The translations under genes and the position numbers were made by a program. From Bacteroidota bacterium (GTDB lineage: Bacteria > Bacteroidota > Bacteroidia > Bacteroidales > CAIWKO01), in assembly GCA_037133915.1 (NCBI GenBank), contig JBAXND010000012.1, positions 1 to 64,000 on the forward strand: DNA of 64,000 nucleotides, given 5' to 3'. The notes below the pieces were generated by a model. The model worked only from the letters and a program-made list of their open reading frames with translations, was not told the origin of the DNA and did not search any database. Positions 35,879 to 43,266 of the stretch are shown here, in pieces (position 1 is the stretch's first letter; each line of letters opens with the position of its first letter).

Positions 35879-36805
35879 TCATCCCTTATGGTTGGCACGT
35901 AACCATTCGTACCATGTATCCATTCCTTCACCTGATTTTACAGATAGTTCAATAAATTCAAGATGGTGGTTTACTCTCAGCGCGTATTCTTTTGCTTTTT
36001 CAATACTGAAATCCACGTAGGGTAGCAAATCTGTTTTATTGATGATACAAAGCCCCGACGACATGAACATGTTCGGGTATTTCAACGGCTTGTCCTCACC
36101 TTCTGTAACGCTGATAATAACAACTCTTTTAGCTTCGCCAAGATCGAACAGCGACGGGCACACGAGGTTACCGACATTTTCTATTATAAGAACTGACTTT
36201 TCGGAAATATCAAGTTTTTTAACCGCTTTATTTACCATATCGGCATCGAGATGGCAGCCATTTCCGGTGTTGATTTGGACAACCGGAGCGCCGGTAGCAT
36301 GAATACGTTCGGCGTCATTCATGGTTTGTTGATCGCCTTCGATTACCGAAAAAGAAATTTCATTCTTAAGTTCGTTGATGGTTCGTTCTAAAAGGCTTGT
36401 CTTTCCAGAGCCTGGAGAGCTTACAAGATTGAGTGTGAAAATATTTTTCGCTTCAAAATAACCACGATTACGTTCTGCCAGCTTATCATTTTTCTGCATG
36501 ATACTCTGCTCCAGAACTATTTCCCGCGAATGCGCATGCTCATGCGGATGATTGTGATCATGATCATGCTCTGAATGTTCGTTGTCATGATTGTGTGAGT
36601 GCTCATGACCTTCGTGAGAATGCTCGTGATTGTAGTGATGATGATGCTCGTGCTCATGCTGGCTATCGTCATGAACATGGTCATGGTTATGATGGTAACT
36701 GTGTTCATGGCCATGCGTATGCTCATGGTCGTGATGATGCTCGGTGTCTTCGCCGGGTTTCCGGATTGTTATATCGTCATGGCCGCAGCCGCAGGTATCG
36801 CACAT
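35879..36805 (-). CDS. hypB: HypB, nickel-inserting GTPase of [NiFe]-hydrogenase maturation
   Basis: This 308-residue protein starts with CDTCGCG, the high-affinity nickel motif of E. coli-type HypB. A very His-rich region follows (about residues 22-96, some 34 His), used in other bacteria to store nickel. The GTPase domain then starts with the P-loop SSPGSGKTSLL (about residues 130-140) and includes the metal-binding GNGCHLDADM segment and a NKTDLLPY guanine-specificity motif. It delivers Ni to the [NiFe] large subunit with HypA. It is the last gene of a hypE-hypA-hypB run. The repeated CAT/CAC codons make the DNA repetitive at 36515-36745. Confidence 0.95.
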   Translation of the reverse strand: MCDTCGCGHDDITIRKPGEDTEHHHDHEHTHGHEHSYHHNHDHVHDDSQHEHEHHHHYNHEHSHEGHEHSHNHDNEHSEHDHDHNHPHEHAHSREIVLEQSIMQKNDKLAERNRGYFEAKNIFTLNLVSSPGSGKTSLLERTINELKNEISFSVIEGDQQTMNDAERIHATGAPVVQINTGNGCHLDADMVNKAVKKLDISEKSVLIIENVGNLVCPSLFDLGEAKRVVIISVTEGEDKPLKYPNMFMSSGLCIINKTDLLPYVDFSIEKAKEYALRVNHHLEFIELSVKSGEGMDTWYEWLRANHKG

Positions 36806-36880
36806 TTATTTTAAAATTATAAATTGTGAATTTTAGATTATAAATTAAAGGTCGATTGATTTAAATGGAATCATGCAAAG

Positions 36881-37231
36881 TTACGGATTCTGTTCTATAT
36901 GGATTGATTTTACGCGGAGTTCTTTTCCATGAATAATATCATACTGAGTGCTGTTACAAACAGGGCAAATACCATAAATATCATCCATAACAAATTCGGT
37001 TCCGCATTTGAGGCAGTGCGCCTGAGCAGCAATAAAGTCAATTTTAAGGGTTGATTTATCAAGTAATGTATCTTTTACTGCAATTTCCCAGGCAAATTCA
37101 AGATTATCGGGAATCACACCGGATATGGCGCCGACCTCTATCTCAACGACGGTTACGCATGCCGCGCCTTGCTGCTTTGCAGATTCTTCAACAATTTCGA
37201 TGATATTTTGAGCTACTGACAGTTCGTGCAT
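36881..37231 (-). CDS. hypA: HypA, nickel metallochaperone
   Basis: This 116-residue protein has the family start MHELSVAQNI, with His2 as a nickel ligand, and a zinc site made of two CxxC pairs (CLKC near residue 73 and CPVC near 91). It works with HypB in nickel insertion. It lies 60 bases downstream of hypE and 75 bases upstream of hypB. Confidence 0.95.
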   Translation of the reverse strand: MHELSVAQNIIEIVEESAKQQGAACVTVVEIEVGAISGVIPDNLEFAWEIAVKDTLLDKSTLKIDFIAAQAHCLKCGTEFVMDDIYGICPVCNSTQYDIIHGKELRVKSIHIEQNP

Positions 37232-37291
37232 AAAGGCTGTTAATAATTAACAATGAACAATAATGTATTATTTAAACAGAGCAGAGAAATA

Positions 37292-38308
37292 TTAGCAAAT
37301 CCGGGGGAGTTGCTCTCCTGCCAGCATATCAATAATGCGGCTTCCGCCCACAGATGTTTTCATTACTACCATGCCCTTGTTTGTATCAGTAATTTCGCCA
37401 ATAATGGCGGCTTCCCGTCCATATTCGTCTGCACGAAGGATATCGAGAATATCAGACGCATCATCAGGTGCAACAACCATAATTACGCGGCCTTCATTTG
37501 CCATATACAGAGGATCAAACCCAAAAACCTCACAAAGTCCTCTAACACTTTCCCTGACAGGAATTGCATCTTCCGAGAGATTAATTCCCACATCCAGTTT
37601 TTCGGCAAGCTCACAAACAACAGTAGCAACGCCGCCGCGGGTCGCATCACGCATAAATTTAACACCATTGCTATTAAGGAGCGTCTTAGCAATCATTTGA
37701 TTTAACGGAGCACAGTCAGATACCACCTCATTACTGTATTCAATACTATTGCGTGCACACAATATAGCCGTTCCGTGATCACCAACAGGGCCATTAACAA
37801 TGATTATGTCGCCGGGAATAATTCCTGTCCCGTGACTGATATTTACATTTTTTTCGTCGAGACGTCCTATACCGGCAGTGTTAATAAACACTTTATCGCA
37901 CTTGCCTTTGTCAACAACTTTTGTATCTCCTGTAACAATCAACACACCGGCTTTTTGAGCTTCCTCAGCCATTGTCTTAACGATTGCTTCGAGGTCATCG
38001 AAAGGCAATCCTTCTTCAATAATAAATCCACAGGAAAGGTAAAGCGGAGTGGCGCCTGAGACAGCAATATCATTGACTGTACCGCATATGGCCAGTTTTC
38101 CGATGTTTCCGCCGGGAAAGAAAATCGGGTCCACAACATATGAATCGGTTGTAAAAGCGAGGTGTTTGCTTTCCACATCCAGCAATGCCGCATCAGTTTG
38201 CTGACGCAATATATCGTTATCAAAATACTTCACAAAAAGTCCCGAGACTAATTCGTGCATCATTTTGCCACCACTGCCGTGATTGAGGAGTACAACTTTT
38301 TTCTGCAT
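37292..38308 (-). CDS. hypE: HypE, carbamoyl dehydratase of [NiFe]-hydrogenase maturation
   Basis: This 338-residue protein has the HypE N-terminus (LNHGSGGKMMHEL), an ATP-binding region of the PurM/AIRS fold (TTDSYVVDPIFFPGG, then GTVNDIAVSGA) and the characteristic C-terminus PRIC, whose Cys carries the thiocarboxamide that is dehydrated to thiocyanate to make the cyanide ligand of the [NiFe] site. The carbamoyl donor is HypF, encoded at the other end of the window. It is the first gene of the hypE-hypA-hypB unit. Confidence 0.97.
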   Translation of the reverse strand: MQKKVVLLNHGSGGKMMHELVSGLFVKYFDNDILRQQTDAALLDVESKHLAFTTDSYVVDPIFFPGGNIGKLAICGTVNDIAVSGATPLYLSCGFIIEEGLPFDDLEAIVKTMAEEAQKAGVLIVTGDTKVVDKGKCDKVFINTAGIGRLDEKNVNISHGTGIIPGDIIIVNGPVGDHGTAILCARNSIEYSNEVVSDCAPLNQMIAKTLLNSNGVKFMRDATRGGVATVVCELAEKLDVGINLSEDAIPVRESVRGLCEVFGFDPLYMANEGRVIMVVAPDDASDILDILRADEYGREAAIIGEITDTNKGMVVMKTSVGGSRIIDMLAGEQLPRIC

Positions 38309-38368
38309 TTCTAATGTTTATTCAATTTAGGCTGTAGAAAATGGTAAATATTATTTTCCCACATCCTG

Positions 38369-38376
38369 CAAAATTA
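38369..38376 (-). promoter_or_regulatory. Probable -7 element for hypE-hypA-hypB
   Basis: On the minus strand TAATTTTG matches TAnnTTTG and lies about 60 bases before the hypE start. A matching TTG is absent at the expected distance (TCG is there), so it is a partial match. Confidence 0.4.
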
Positions 38377-38471
38377 GCACACTTAGCGAAAGCAGCGATA
38401 GTTTCCTTGATTTTTATTACAATGACTTCCATTTTTTTAGCTTATTTTGTATTCCTTCAAACACCCAAGGT

Positions 38472-39770
38472 ATGCTTACATATTTTTTTCTTGTTGTTGC
38501 TATTTTGCTTCAGACTATTCCGATTATTCTGGCTATCCGCCTGATACGGACGGCACAAAGCCGGATGACGTGGATACTGATTTCTATAGGGTTTTCTGTA
38601 ATGGCTTTTCGCCGTTTGATTGAATTATTCATTATGTTGAAAAACCCAGACCTGAGCGCAACAGAGTGGTATACGTCCCTTATAGATATTACTATTTCAG
38701 TGCTTATCATTGCCAGCCTCATTTACCTGAACCGTATTCTGAAATCAATTCGGGCCGCAGATAATGAACGTTATGAATCGGAGATTCGATTCAGGACGTT
38801 ATTCAATAACAGCAGTGATGAGCTGTTTTTAGCAGATCTTGACGGGAACTTTTTAGAAGTGAATAAAGAAGTGTGCAACAGGCTGGGATATAAGCGCGAA
38901 GAATTACTGAAGATGAATTTTGCAGATATTAAAACCCCACGATACGTAAATCAGGTTCGTGAAAACATTGAAATGATTATCCAGAACGGAACACATATCT
39001 ACGAATCAGAACATCTTACTAAAGAAAAAAAAATTCTTTCGCTGGAAATGAGCAGTCGAATTATAAGATACAAGGCGCAAAAAATAATCTTTACTATTGC
39101 CCGTGATATTACCGAAAGAAAAGAATTCGAAAGGAAAGTTCTGAGTGCGGTAATTGAAGCTGAAGAAAGAGAACGCAAGCGTTTCGCAAAAGAATTGCAC
39201 GATGGTTTGGGGCCCTTGCTTTCAACGGTAAAAATATATCTGAATGAAATTTACAGCGAAGATATTGAACCTGACGAAAAGTCAAATCTCATCAAATACA
39301 CCAATGAGCTGCTTGACGATGCTGTTTCCAACATTCGTACAATTTCTGACAACCTGATGCCAACAGTAATCACGGATCATGGACTTATCAAAGCCATTGA
39401 ATCGTTTGCAAAAAAAATTAACCTCGCGGGGAAGATACATTTTACATTTTCGCATACCGGTTTCACTTCAAAACTTGATATTAATTTAGAAATGGTTCTT
39501 TATAGAATCACCGAAGAGCTCATCAATAATACCCTCAAACATGCCGGAGCCGTTAATGCTGCAGCTTCTATTGAGGTGAACGGGAAAAAACTTGTTTTGA
39601 ATTATTCGGACGACGGCGTTGGCTGTATCGTAAATGAATTACTCTTAAACTCGCGTGAAGGCATGGGCATAAAAAATATTATCAGCAGATCAAAAACAAT
39701 CAATGGCGCTTATACCTTTGGAAATACGTTGCCGGGCTTCAAATTCAGGCTTGAGGTGTATCTGAAATAA
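38472..39770 (+). CDS. PAS-domain sensor histidine kinase (NarX/HisKA_3 type)
   Basis: This 432-residue protein has three N-terminal hydrophobic segments (about residues 3-25, 33-55 and 69-87), a PAS domain (about 103-218, opening RFRTLFNNSSDELF and ending with the ITERKEFE linker), and a HisKA_3 dimerisation domain with the phospho-acceptor H243 in KELHDGLGPLL. A HATPase domain follows, with the N-box EELINNTLKHA and G-box DDGVGC, GMGIKNI. This type pairs with NarL/FixJ-like regulators, and one lies downstream at 41037, although a nuclease gene sits between them. The signal is unknown. It is divergent from hypE. Confidence 0.87.
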   Translation: MLTYFFLVVAILLQTIPIILAIRLIRTAQSRMTWILISIGFSVMAFRRLIELFIMLKNPDLSATEWYTSLIDITISVLIIASLIYLNRILKSIRAADNERYESEIRFRTLFNNSSDELFLADLDGNFLEVNKEVCNRLGYKREELLKMNFADIKTPRYVNQVRENIEMIIQNGTHIYESEHLTKEKKILSLEMSSRIIRYKAQKIIFTIARDITERKEFERKVLSAVIEAEERERKRFAKELHDGLGPLLSTVKIYLNEIYSEDIEPDEKSNLIKYTNELLDDAVSNIRTISDNLMPTVITDHGLIKAIESFAKKINLAGKIHFTFSHTGFTSKLDINLEMVLYRITEELINNTLKHAGAVNAAASIEVNGKKLVLNYSDDGVGCIVNELLLNSREGMGIKNIISRSKTINGAYTFGNTLPGFKFRLEVYLK

Positions 39771-39789
39771 TTTGAATTATTGTTGTAAA

Positions 39790-39822
39790 TTGAATTTGGC
39801 AGGCAGTGCCTGCCAAATTCAA
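39790..39822. repeat. 33-base palindrome upstream of the DUF1016 gene
   Basis: An inverted repeat with 16-base arms (inner part GGCAGGCA-G-TGCCTGCC), perfect except for the single central base, lies 20 bases after the kinase stop. Its central 27 bases recur exactly at 40189-40215 inside the next gene. Confidence 0.85.
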
Positions 39823-39907
39823 AAACACAGGAAATACCAATAAAATTAGGTCTTTAAAAAAAATTAACAGAATAGTTATAATAACAAAATGAAAAAACAG
39901 AAAACAA

Positions 39908-40909
39908 ATGAAACCTTCCAAAAGCAAGTACAACGCTCTTTTAAAGAGTATAGGACAAACCATCGAACGTGCGCAGACCAGCGCATATTATGCAATTAAC
40001 ACAGGATTAGTCGCAGCCAACTGGAATATTGGCAGACATATCATTGAGTTCGAACAATTAGGTAAAGAGCGCGCTGAATATGGCTCAGAGCTGCTGGCAA
40101 GACTTTCAACAGACCTAACTACTAAGCATGGCAAGGGATTTGGAAGGCGTAACGTGCTTGACATGCGCAGGTTTTATCTTGCATTTCCAATTTGGCAGGC
40201 AGTGCCTGCCAAATTGAGTTGGAGCCACATCATTACTCTGATAGGTGTTTCAGATGATAATGCCCGCAATTTTTATCTAAAACAAGCTCAATCAGAAAAC
40301 TGGGGTTACAGAGAACTTGAACGCCAGATCAACTCCTCACTTTATGAAAGGCTTGCCCTGAGCCGAAATAAAAAAGAAGTGAAAAAGCTTGCACAGAAAG
40401 GAAATATCATCATGCACCCGCATGAAATCGTAAAAGATCCCTACGTTCTCGACTTTCTTAAAATTCCGCAAAGCTCAAAAGTTACGGAGAAATTCCTTGA
40501 GCAAAAGATTATAGATAACCTGCAGCTGTTTTTGATGGAACTTGGAAAAGGTTTTGCATTTATTGGGCGACAGTATAAAATTTCAATACGAAACAAGCAT
40601 TACTATGTAGACCTGGTGTTCTATCATCGCATACTCAAATGCTTTGTTTTGATTGACCTGAAAACCAGCCAGGTAGTACATTCAGATGTCGGACAAATGA
40701 ACCTGTATCTGAACTATTTCATCAAAGAAGAAAATGTAGAAGGCGACAATCAACCAATTGGTATTATTCTGGCTAAAGACAAAGATGAAATATTGGTAGA
40801 ATACACCATGGGGGGAATGAATAATAAAATTATGGTCACCAAATACGAGTTATACCTTCCTGATAAAAAAATACTTAAAAGAAGACTGAAAGGCGTTTTA
40901 GGAAAATAA
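39908..40909 (+). CDS. PDDEXK nuclease of the DUF1016 (YhcG) family
   Basis: This 333-residue protein shows the DUF1016 N-terminal domain (about residues 10-175: helical, with LVAANWNIGRHIIEFEQ and FGRRNVLDMRRFYLAFP) and a C-terminal PDDEXK nuclease domain. Likely catalytic residues are in HYYVDLVFYH and LIDLKT (D and D-x-K, about residues 230-255), followed by GQMNLYLNYF. The family is linked in the literature to recombination and mobile DNA, but its natural substrate is not established. The start at 39908 is chosen over an out-of-frame ATG 19 bases upstream. It stands between a kinase and its likely regulator and carries a palindrome in its coding sequence; both suggest it arrived later. 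Confidence 0.85.
   Translation: MKPSKSKYNALLKSIGQTIERAQTSAYYAINTGLVAANWNIGRHIIEFEQLGKERAEYGSELLARLSTDLTTKHGKGFGRRNVLDMRRFYLAFPIWQAVPAKLSWSHIITLIGVSDDNARNFYLKQAQSENWGYRELERQINSSLYERLALSRNKKEVKKLAQKGNIIMHPHEIVKDPYVLDFLKIPQSSKVTEKFLEQKIIDNLQLFLMELGKGFAFIGRQYKISIRNKHYYVDLVFYHRILKCFVLIDLKTSQVVHSDVGQMNLYLNYFIKEENVEGDNQPIGIILAKDKDEILVEYTMGGMNNKIMVTKYELYLPDKKILKRRLKGVLGK
40188..40216. repeat. Copy of the palindrome inside the nuclease gene
   Basis: An inverted repeat of 29 bases (14-base arms, central G) is read in frame as part of FPIWQAVPAKLSW. Its 27-base core equals that of 39793-39819. Confidence 0.85.
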
Positions 40910-41004
40910 GGCCGGCTGAAGCTTGTATAAATATTAAATCAGCCATCGTGCAATTTTGTCAAAGAACTATTTATCAGCCCGGGCTGCTGTTCGCTAAATA
41001 TTGC

Positions 41005-41012
41005 TAATTTTG
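41005..41012 (+). promoter_or_regulatory. Probable -7 element for the NarL-type regulator
   Basis: TAATTTTG matches TAnnTTTG 25 bases before the ATG at 41037. No good TTG is seen at -33. It argues for the start at 41037 and against a start further upstream at 41001. Confidence 0.42.
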
Positions 41013-41036
41013 CACTGTATTGGATTTCGCCTTACC

Positions 41037-41684
41037 ATGGATGATAAATTAAAAATTATTATTGTTGACGACCACGAGATTTTCAGAAGTGGCTTAAAAC
41101 TGTTGATTAACAGGCTTAAGCACTGTAAAGTCATTGCGGAAGCCTCCAATGGTAAGGAACTGCTTGGATTGCTTGAGCTCGATATGCCGGACATCGTTTT
41201 TATGGATATTGAAATGCCTGTAATGAACGGCATGGACGCCACCCGTCTTGCACTCGAAAAACATCCCGACCTTAAAATCATTGCCTTAACCATGTTCAAC
41301 GATGAAGAATATGTGGAAAGCATGATTGATGCAGGCGTTAAGGGTTTTCTGATAAAGAATATAAATAAAGAAGGTCTTGACAAAGCTATTCAATCAGTTA
41401 TGGCCGGTAATAACTATTACTCGCAAGAACTTTTTAAGTATTTTACGAGTAAGGTGGTTCATACTGAAAAAAATGAAGCTCAGGAATTGAAGCTTACACC
41501 TCGCGAAATAGAAATTATCAGGCTTTCGATGGATGGTATGAGCAATAAAGAAATTGCGGATAAATTGTTTATCAGTGAGCGAACTGTGGTAGGTCATAAA
41601 TCTAACCTGCTATCTAAAACCAATACAAAAAGCACCGTTCACCTTTTAGCTTATATAATTAAAAATAAGCTTCTTACATTTTAA
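41037..41684 (+). CDS. NarL/FixJ-family response regulator (REC-HTH)
   Basis: This 215-residue protein has an N-terminal receiver domain with acidic pair D11-D12, phospho-acceptor D57 (VFMDIEMP) and a conserved Lys in FLIKNIN, then a LuxR-type helix-turn-helix (LTPREIEIIRLSMDGMSNKEIA...TVVGHKSNLL, about residues 148-205). It would bind DNA when phosphorylated. The HisKA_3 kinase at 38472 is the natural partner type. I chose the ATG at 41037 since the receiver begins right after it and a -7 element lies just upstream. Confidence 0.9.
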   Translation: MDDKLKIIIVDDHEIFRSGLKLLINRLKHCKVIAEASNGKELLGLLELDMPDIVFMDIEMPVMNGMDATRLALEKHPDLKIIALTMFNDEEYVESMIDAGVKGFLIKNINKEGLDKAIQSVMAGNNYYSQELFKYFTSKVVHTEKNEAQELKLTPREIEIIRLSMDGMSNKEIADKLFISERTVVGHKSNLLSKTNTKSTVHLLAYIIKNKLLTF

Positions 41685-41791
41685 ACACAAATCAAAACCA
41701 ATACTTTTACGCAATTCCATTTGCTTAATAGTATCCGGTCAAAGTACAATTAGCTTCCTTAACCTCCATTCATTTTCCCTACTTAAATACC

Positions 41792-41823
41792 TTGTACGAA
41801 GGCATTAAGCGATGGTACTTTTG
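41792..41823 (+). promoter_or_regulatory. Promoter at the head of the [FeFe] hydrogenase operon
   Basis: TTG at 41792-41794, a 21-base spacer and TACTTTTG at 41816-41823 fit the consensus. It precedes the double-receiver gene by about 20 bases, and no other clear promoter is seen before hydC. It overlaps the upstream ATG at 41812, which is therefore not the start. Confidence 0.6.
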
Positions 41824-41841
41824 TGTCAGACAATTACTTCA

Positions 41842-42768
41842 ATGGCTGACCTGATAAAAACGATAATTGCTGACGACCATACCATCTACCGCGAAGGGCT
41901 GAAAATGGCAATGTCAAGGTTGAGCAATGTGGAAGTGATTGGTGAAGTTTCCAGCGGTCCCGAACTCCTCGAATTACTCACAATTACAACACCGGATCTT
42001 ATCCTGATTGATACCGAAATGCCAGCAACCGATGGCGTTTCAATTTGCCGTGAGATTACTAAAAATTATCCGTGCATCAAAGTTATTGCCATTACCATTT
42101 TCAGCGATTTGAATTACCTCGCATCAATCATCAATTCAGGAGTCAATTGCTTTTTACCTAAAAATACAACACGGAAAGAACTTGAACGTGCTATTACTGC
42201 AGTGGCATCAGGTCAACTCTTTTTTCCAATACATATTAATCAATTTAATAATCCTTCAAAATTCACCATTATGAAAACCTCAAAGATTTTGCTCGTTGAC
42301 GATGATATCGATATCATCACCGTATTACAGGCCATACTTACAAAAAATGGCTACAAAGTGGTAACCGCCAACAATAAAGTTGAAGGCATCAAACTTATGC
42401 GCGAAGAAAAACCTGATTTGGCTATCCTTGATGTGATGATGACCACACATTATGAAGGTTTTGAGCTCGCCAAAGAAAAATTTGAAGATCCTACCATTCG
42501 CGACATCCCTGTTGTAATGCTTACCTCTATCGACATTCTCATTACAAGCAAACCCGACGTGCAGGCAATGGCCCGCGAATTCAGAAAAAATCCCGGATTC
42601 AAAGATCTGCATGTGTTACTCGTAAAAGATATTGTCAGCAACAGAGCCGGCATCGACTACTTAAACGACAGTGGCGAAAGTGTTTGGTTCCCCGTTGATG
42701 GATTTATTAAAAAGCCGGTTGAAGCCAACAAGATTATGCCCGAAGTACAACGTCTGATCAAACTTTAA
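41842..42768 (+). CDS. Double-receiver response regulator without output domain
   Basis: From the ATG at 41842 this is a 308-residue protein with two receiver domains. The first (about 1-125) is NarL-like (IIADDHTIYREGLK, D57 in LLIDTEMP, K107) but stops where the HTH should begin. The second (about 145-308; D197 in AILDVMM, K in FIKKPVE) has an insert of about 35 residues before its conserved Lys. The join around residues 131-143 (NQFNNPSKFTI) looks like a translated leader, and an in-frame ATG at 42271 could be the true start of a separate receiver gene. It lies 27 bases before hydC. It may relay phosphate from the kinases further on; it cannot bind DNA by an HTH. Confidence 0.75.
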   Translation: MADLIKTIIADDHTIYREGLKMAMSRLSNVEVIGEVSSGPELLELLTITTPDLILIDTEMPATDGVSICREITKNYPCIKVIAITIFSDLNYLASIINSGVNCFLPKNTTRKELERAITAVASGQLFFPIHINQFNNPSKFTIMKTSKILLVDDDIDIITVLQAILTKNGYKVVTANNKVEGIKLMREEKPDLAILDVMMTTHYEGFELAKEKFEDPTIRDIPVVMLTSIDILITSKPDVQAMAREFRKNPGFKDLHVLLVKDIVSNRAGIDYLNDSGESVWFPVDGFIKKPVEANKIMPEVQRLIKL

Positions 42769-42795
42769 TTTACAAACACCACAATAGATAAAGCC

Positions 42796-43266
42796 ATGCA
42801 AAGCAAGATCAATAAGATACTGGGAAGCTATCCCACTTCGGGTCGCGAAAACCTGATCCCAATGCTGCAGGATATCCAGGAAGAGATCGGCTACGTTTCG
42901 GAAGAAGCAGTGGTCAATGTAAGTTCATATCTGAACCTCCCCGTTAGCAAGATATACAGCGTTGCAACTTTTTACAATCAATTCAGGTTCGAACCCAAAG
43001 GCAAATATCATATTCAGGTATGCCGCGGAACAGCGTGTCATGTTCTGGGCTCATCTACCGTTCAGAAAGAACTTGAAAAATCGCTTAAAGTGAAAGCAGG
43101 ACAAACCACCCGCGACAGGCTGTTCAGCCTCGAAGTGGTTGCATGTATCGGTGCTTGCGGACTTGCCCCCGTTATTACCGTCAACGGCCAGTTTTTCGCC
43201 AAAGTAACCTCGGAATCAATAGTGAAAATCATTGAAAACTTCAGAAATAAGGAGAAAGAATCATGA
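42796..43266 (+). CDS. hydC: HydC/HndA, NuoE-like [2Fe-2S] subunit of bifurcating [FeFe] hydrogenase
   Basis: This 156-residue protein matches the NuoE/HndA family: an N-terminal helical part (about 1-60, with PMLQDIQEEIGYVSEEAV and YSVATFYNQF) and a thioredoxin-like [2Fe-2S] domain with ligands C76, C81, C117 and C121. In HydABC/HndABCD enzymes it passes electrons between the flavin subunit and other clusters. It overlaps hydB by four bases (ATGA), showing translational coupling. Soluble. Confidence 0.94.
   Translation: MQSKINKILGSYPTSGRENLIPMLQDIQEEIGYVSEEAVVNVSSYLNLPVSKIYSVATFYNQFRFEPKGKYHIQVCRGTACHVLGSSTVQKELEKSLKVKAGQTTRDRLFSLEVVACIGACGLAPVITVNGQFFAKVTSESIVKIIENFRNKEKES

Noticed and set aside
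36515..36822. Met/His-rich open frames over the His-repeat part of hypB
   Set aside because: They arise from CAT/ATG-rich repeat DNA read in other frames.
37253..37705. Open frame antisense to hypE
   Set aside because: hypE is unmistakable on the other strand, and the antisense frame has no recognisable protein features.
38341..38544. Small open frame ahead of the PAS kinase
   Set aside because: It overlaps the kinase start in another frame, has no family resemblance, and contains the minus-strand promoter element of hypE.
41001..41036. Upstream start for the NarL-type regulator
   Set aside because: It overlaps a TAATTTTG promoter element, and the receiver domain begins directly after the ATG at 41037.
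41812..41841. Upstream ATG of the double-receiver gene
   Set aside because: It precedes and overlaps the -7 element TACTTTTG at 41816-41823, so it would not be in the transcript.
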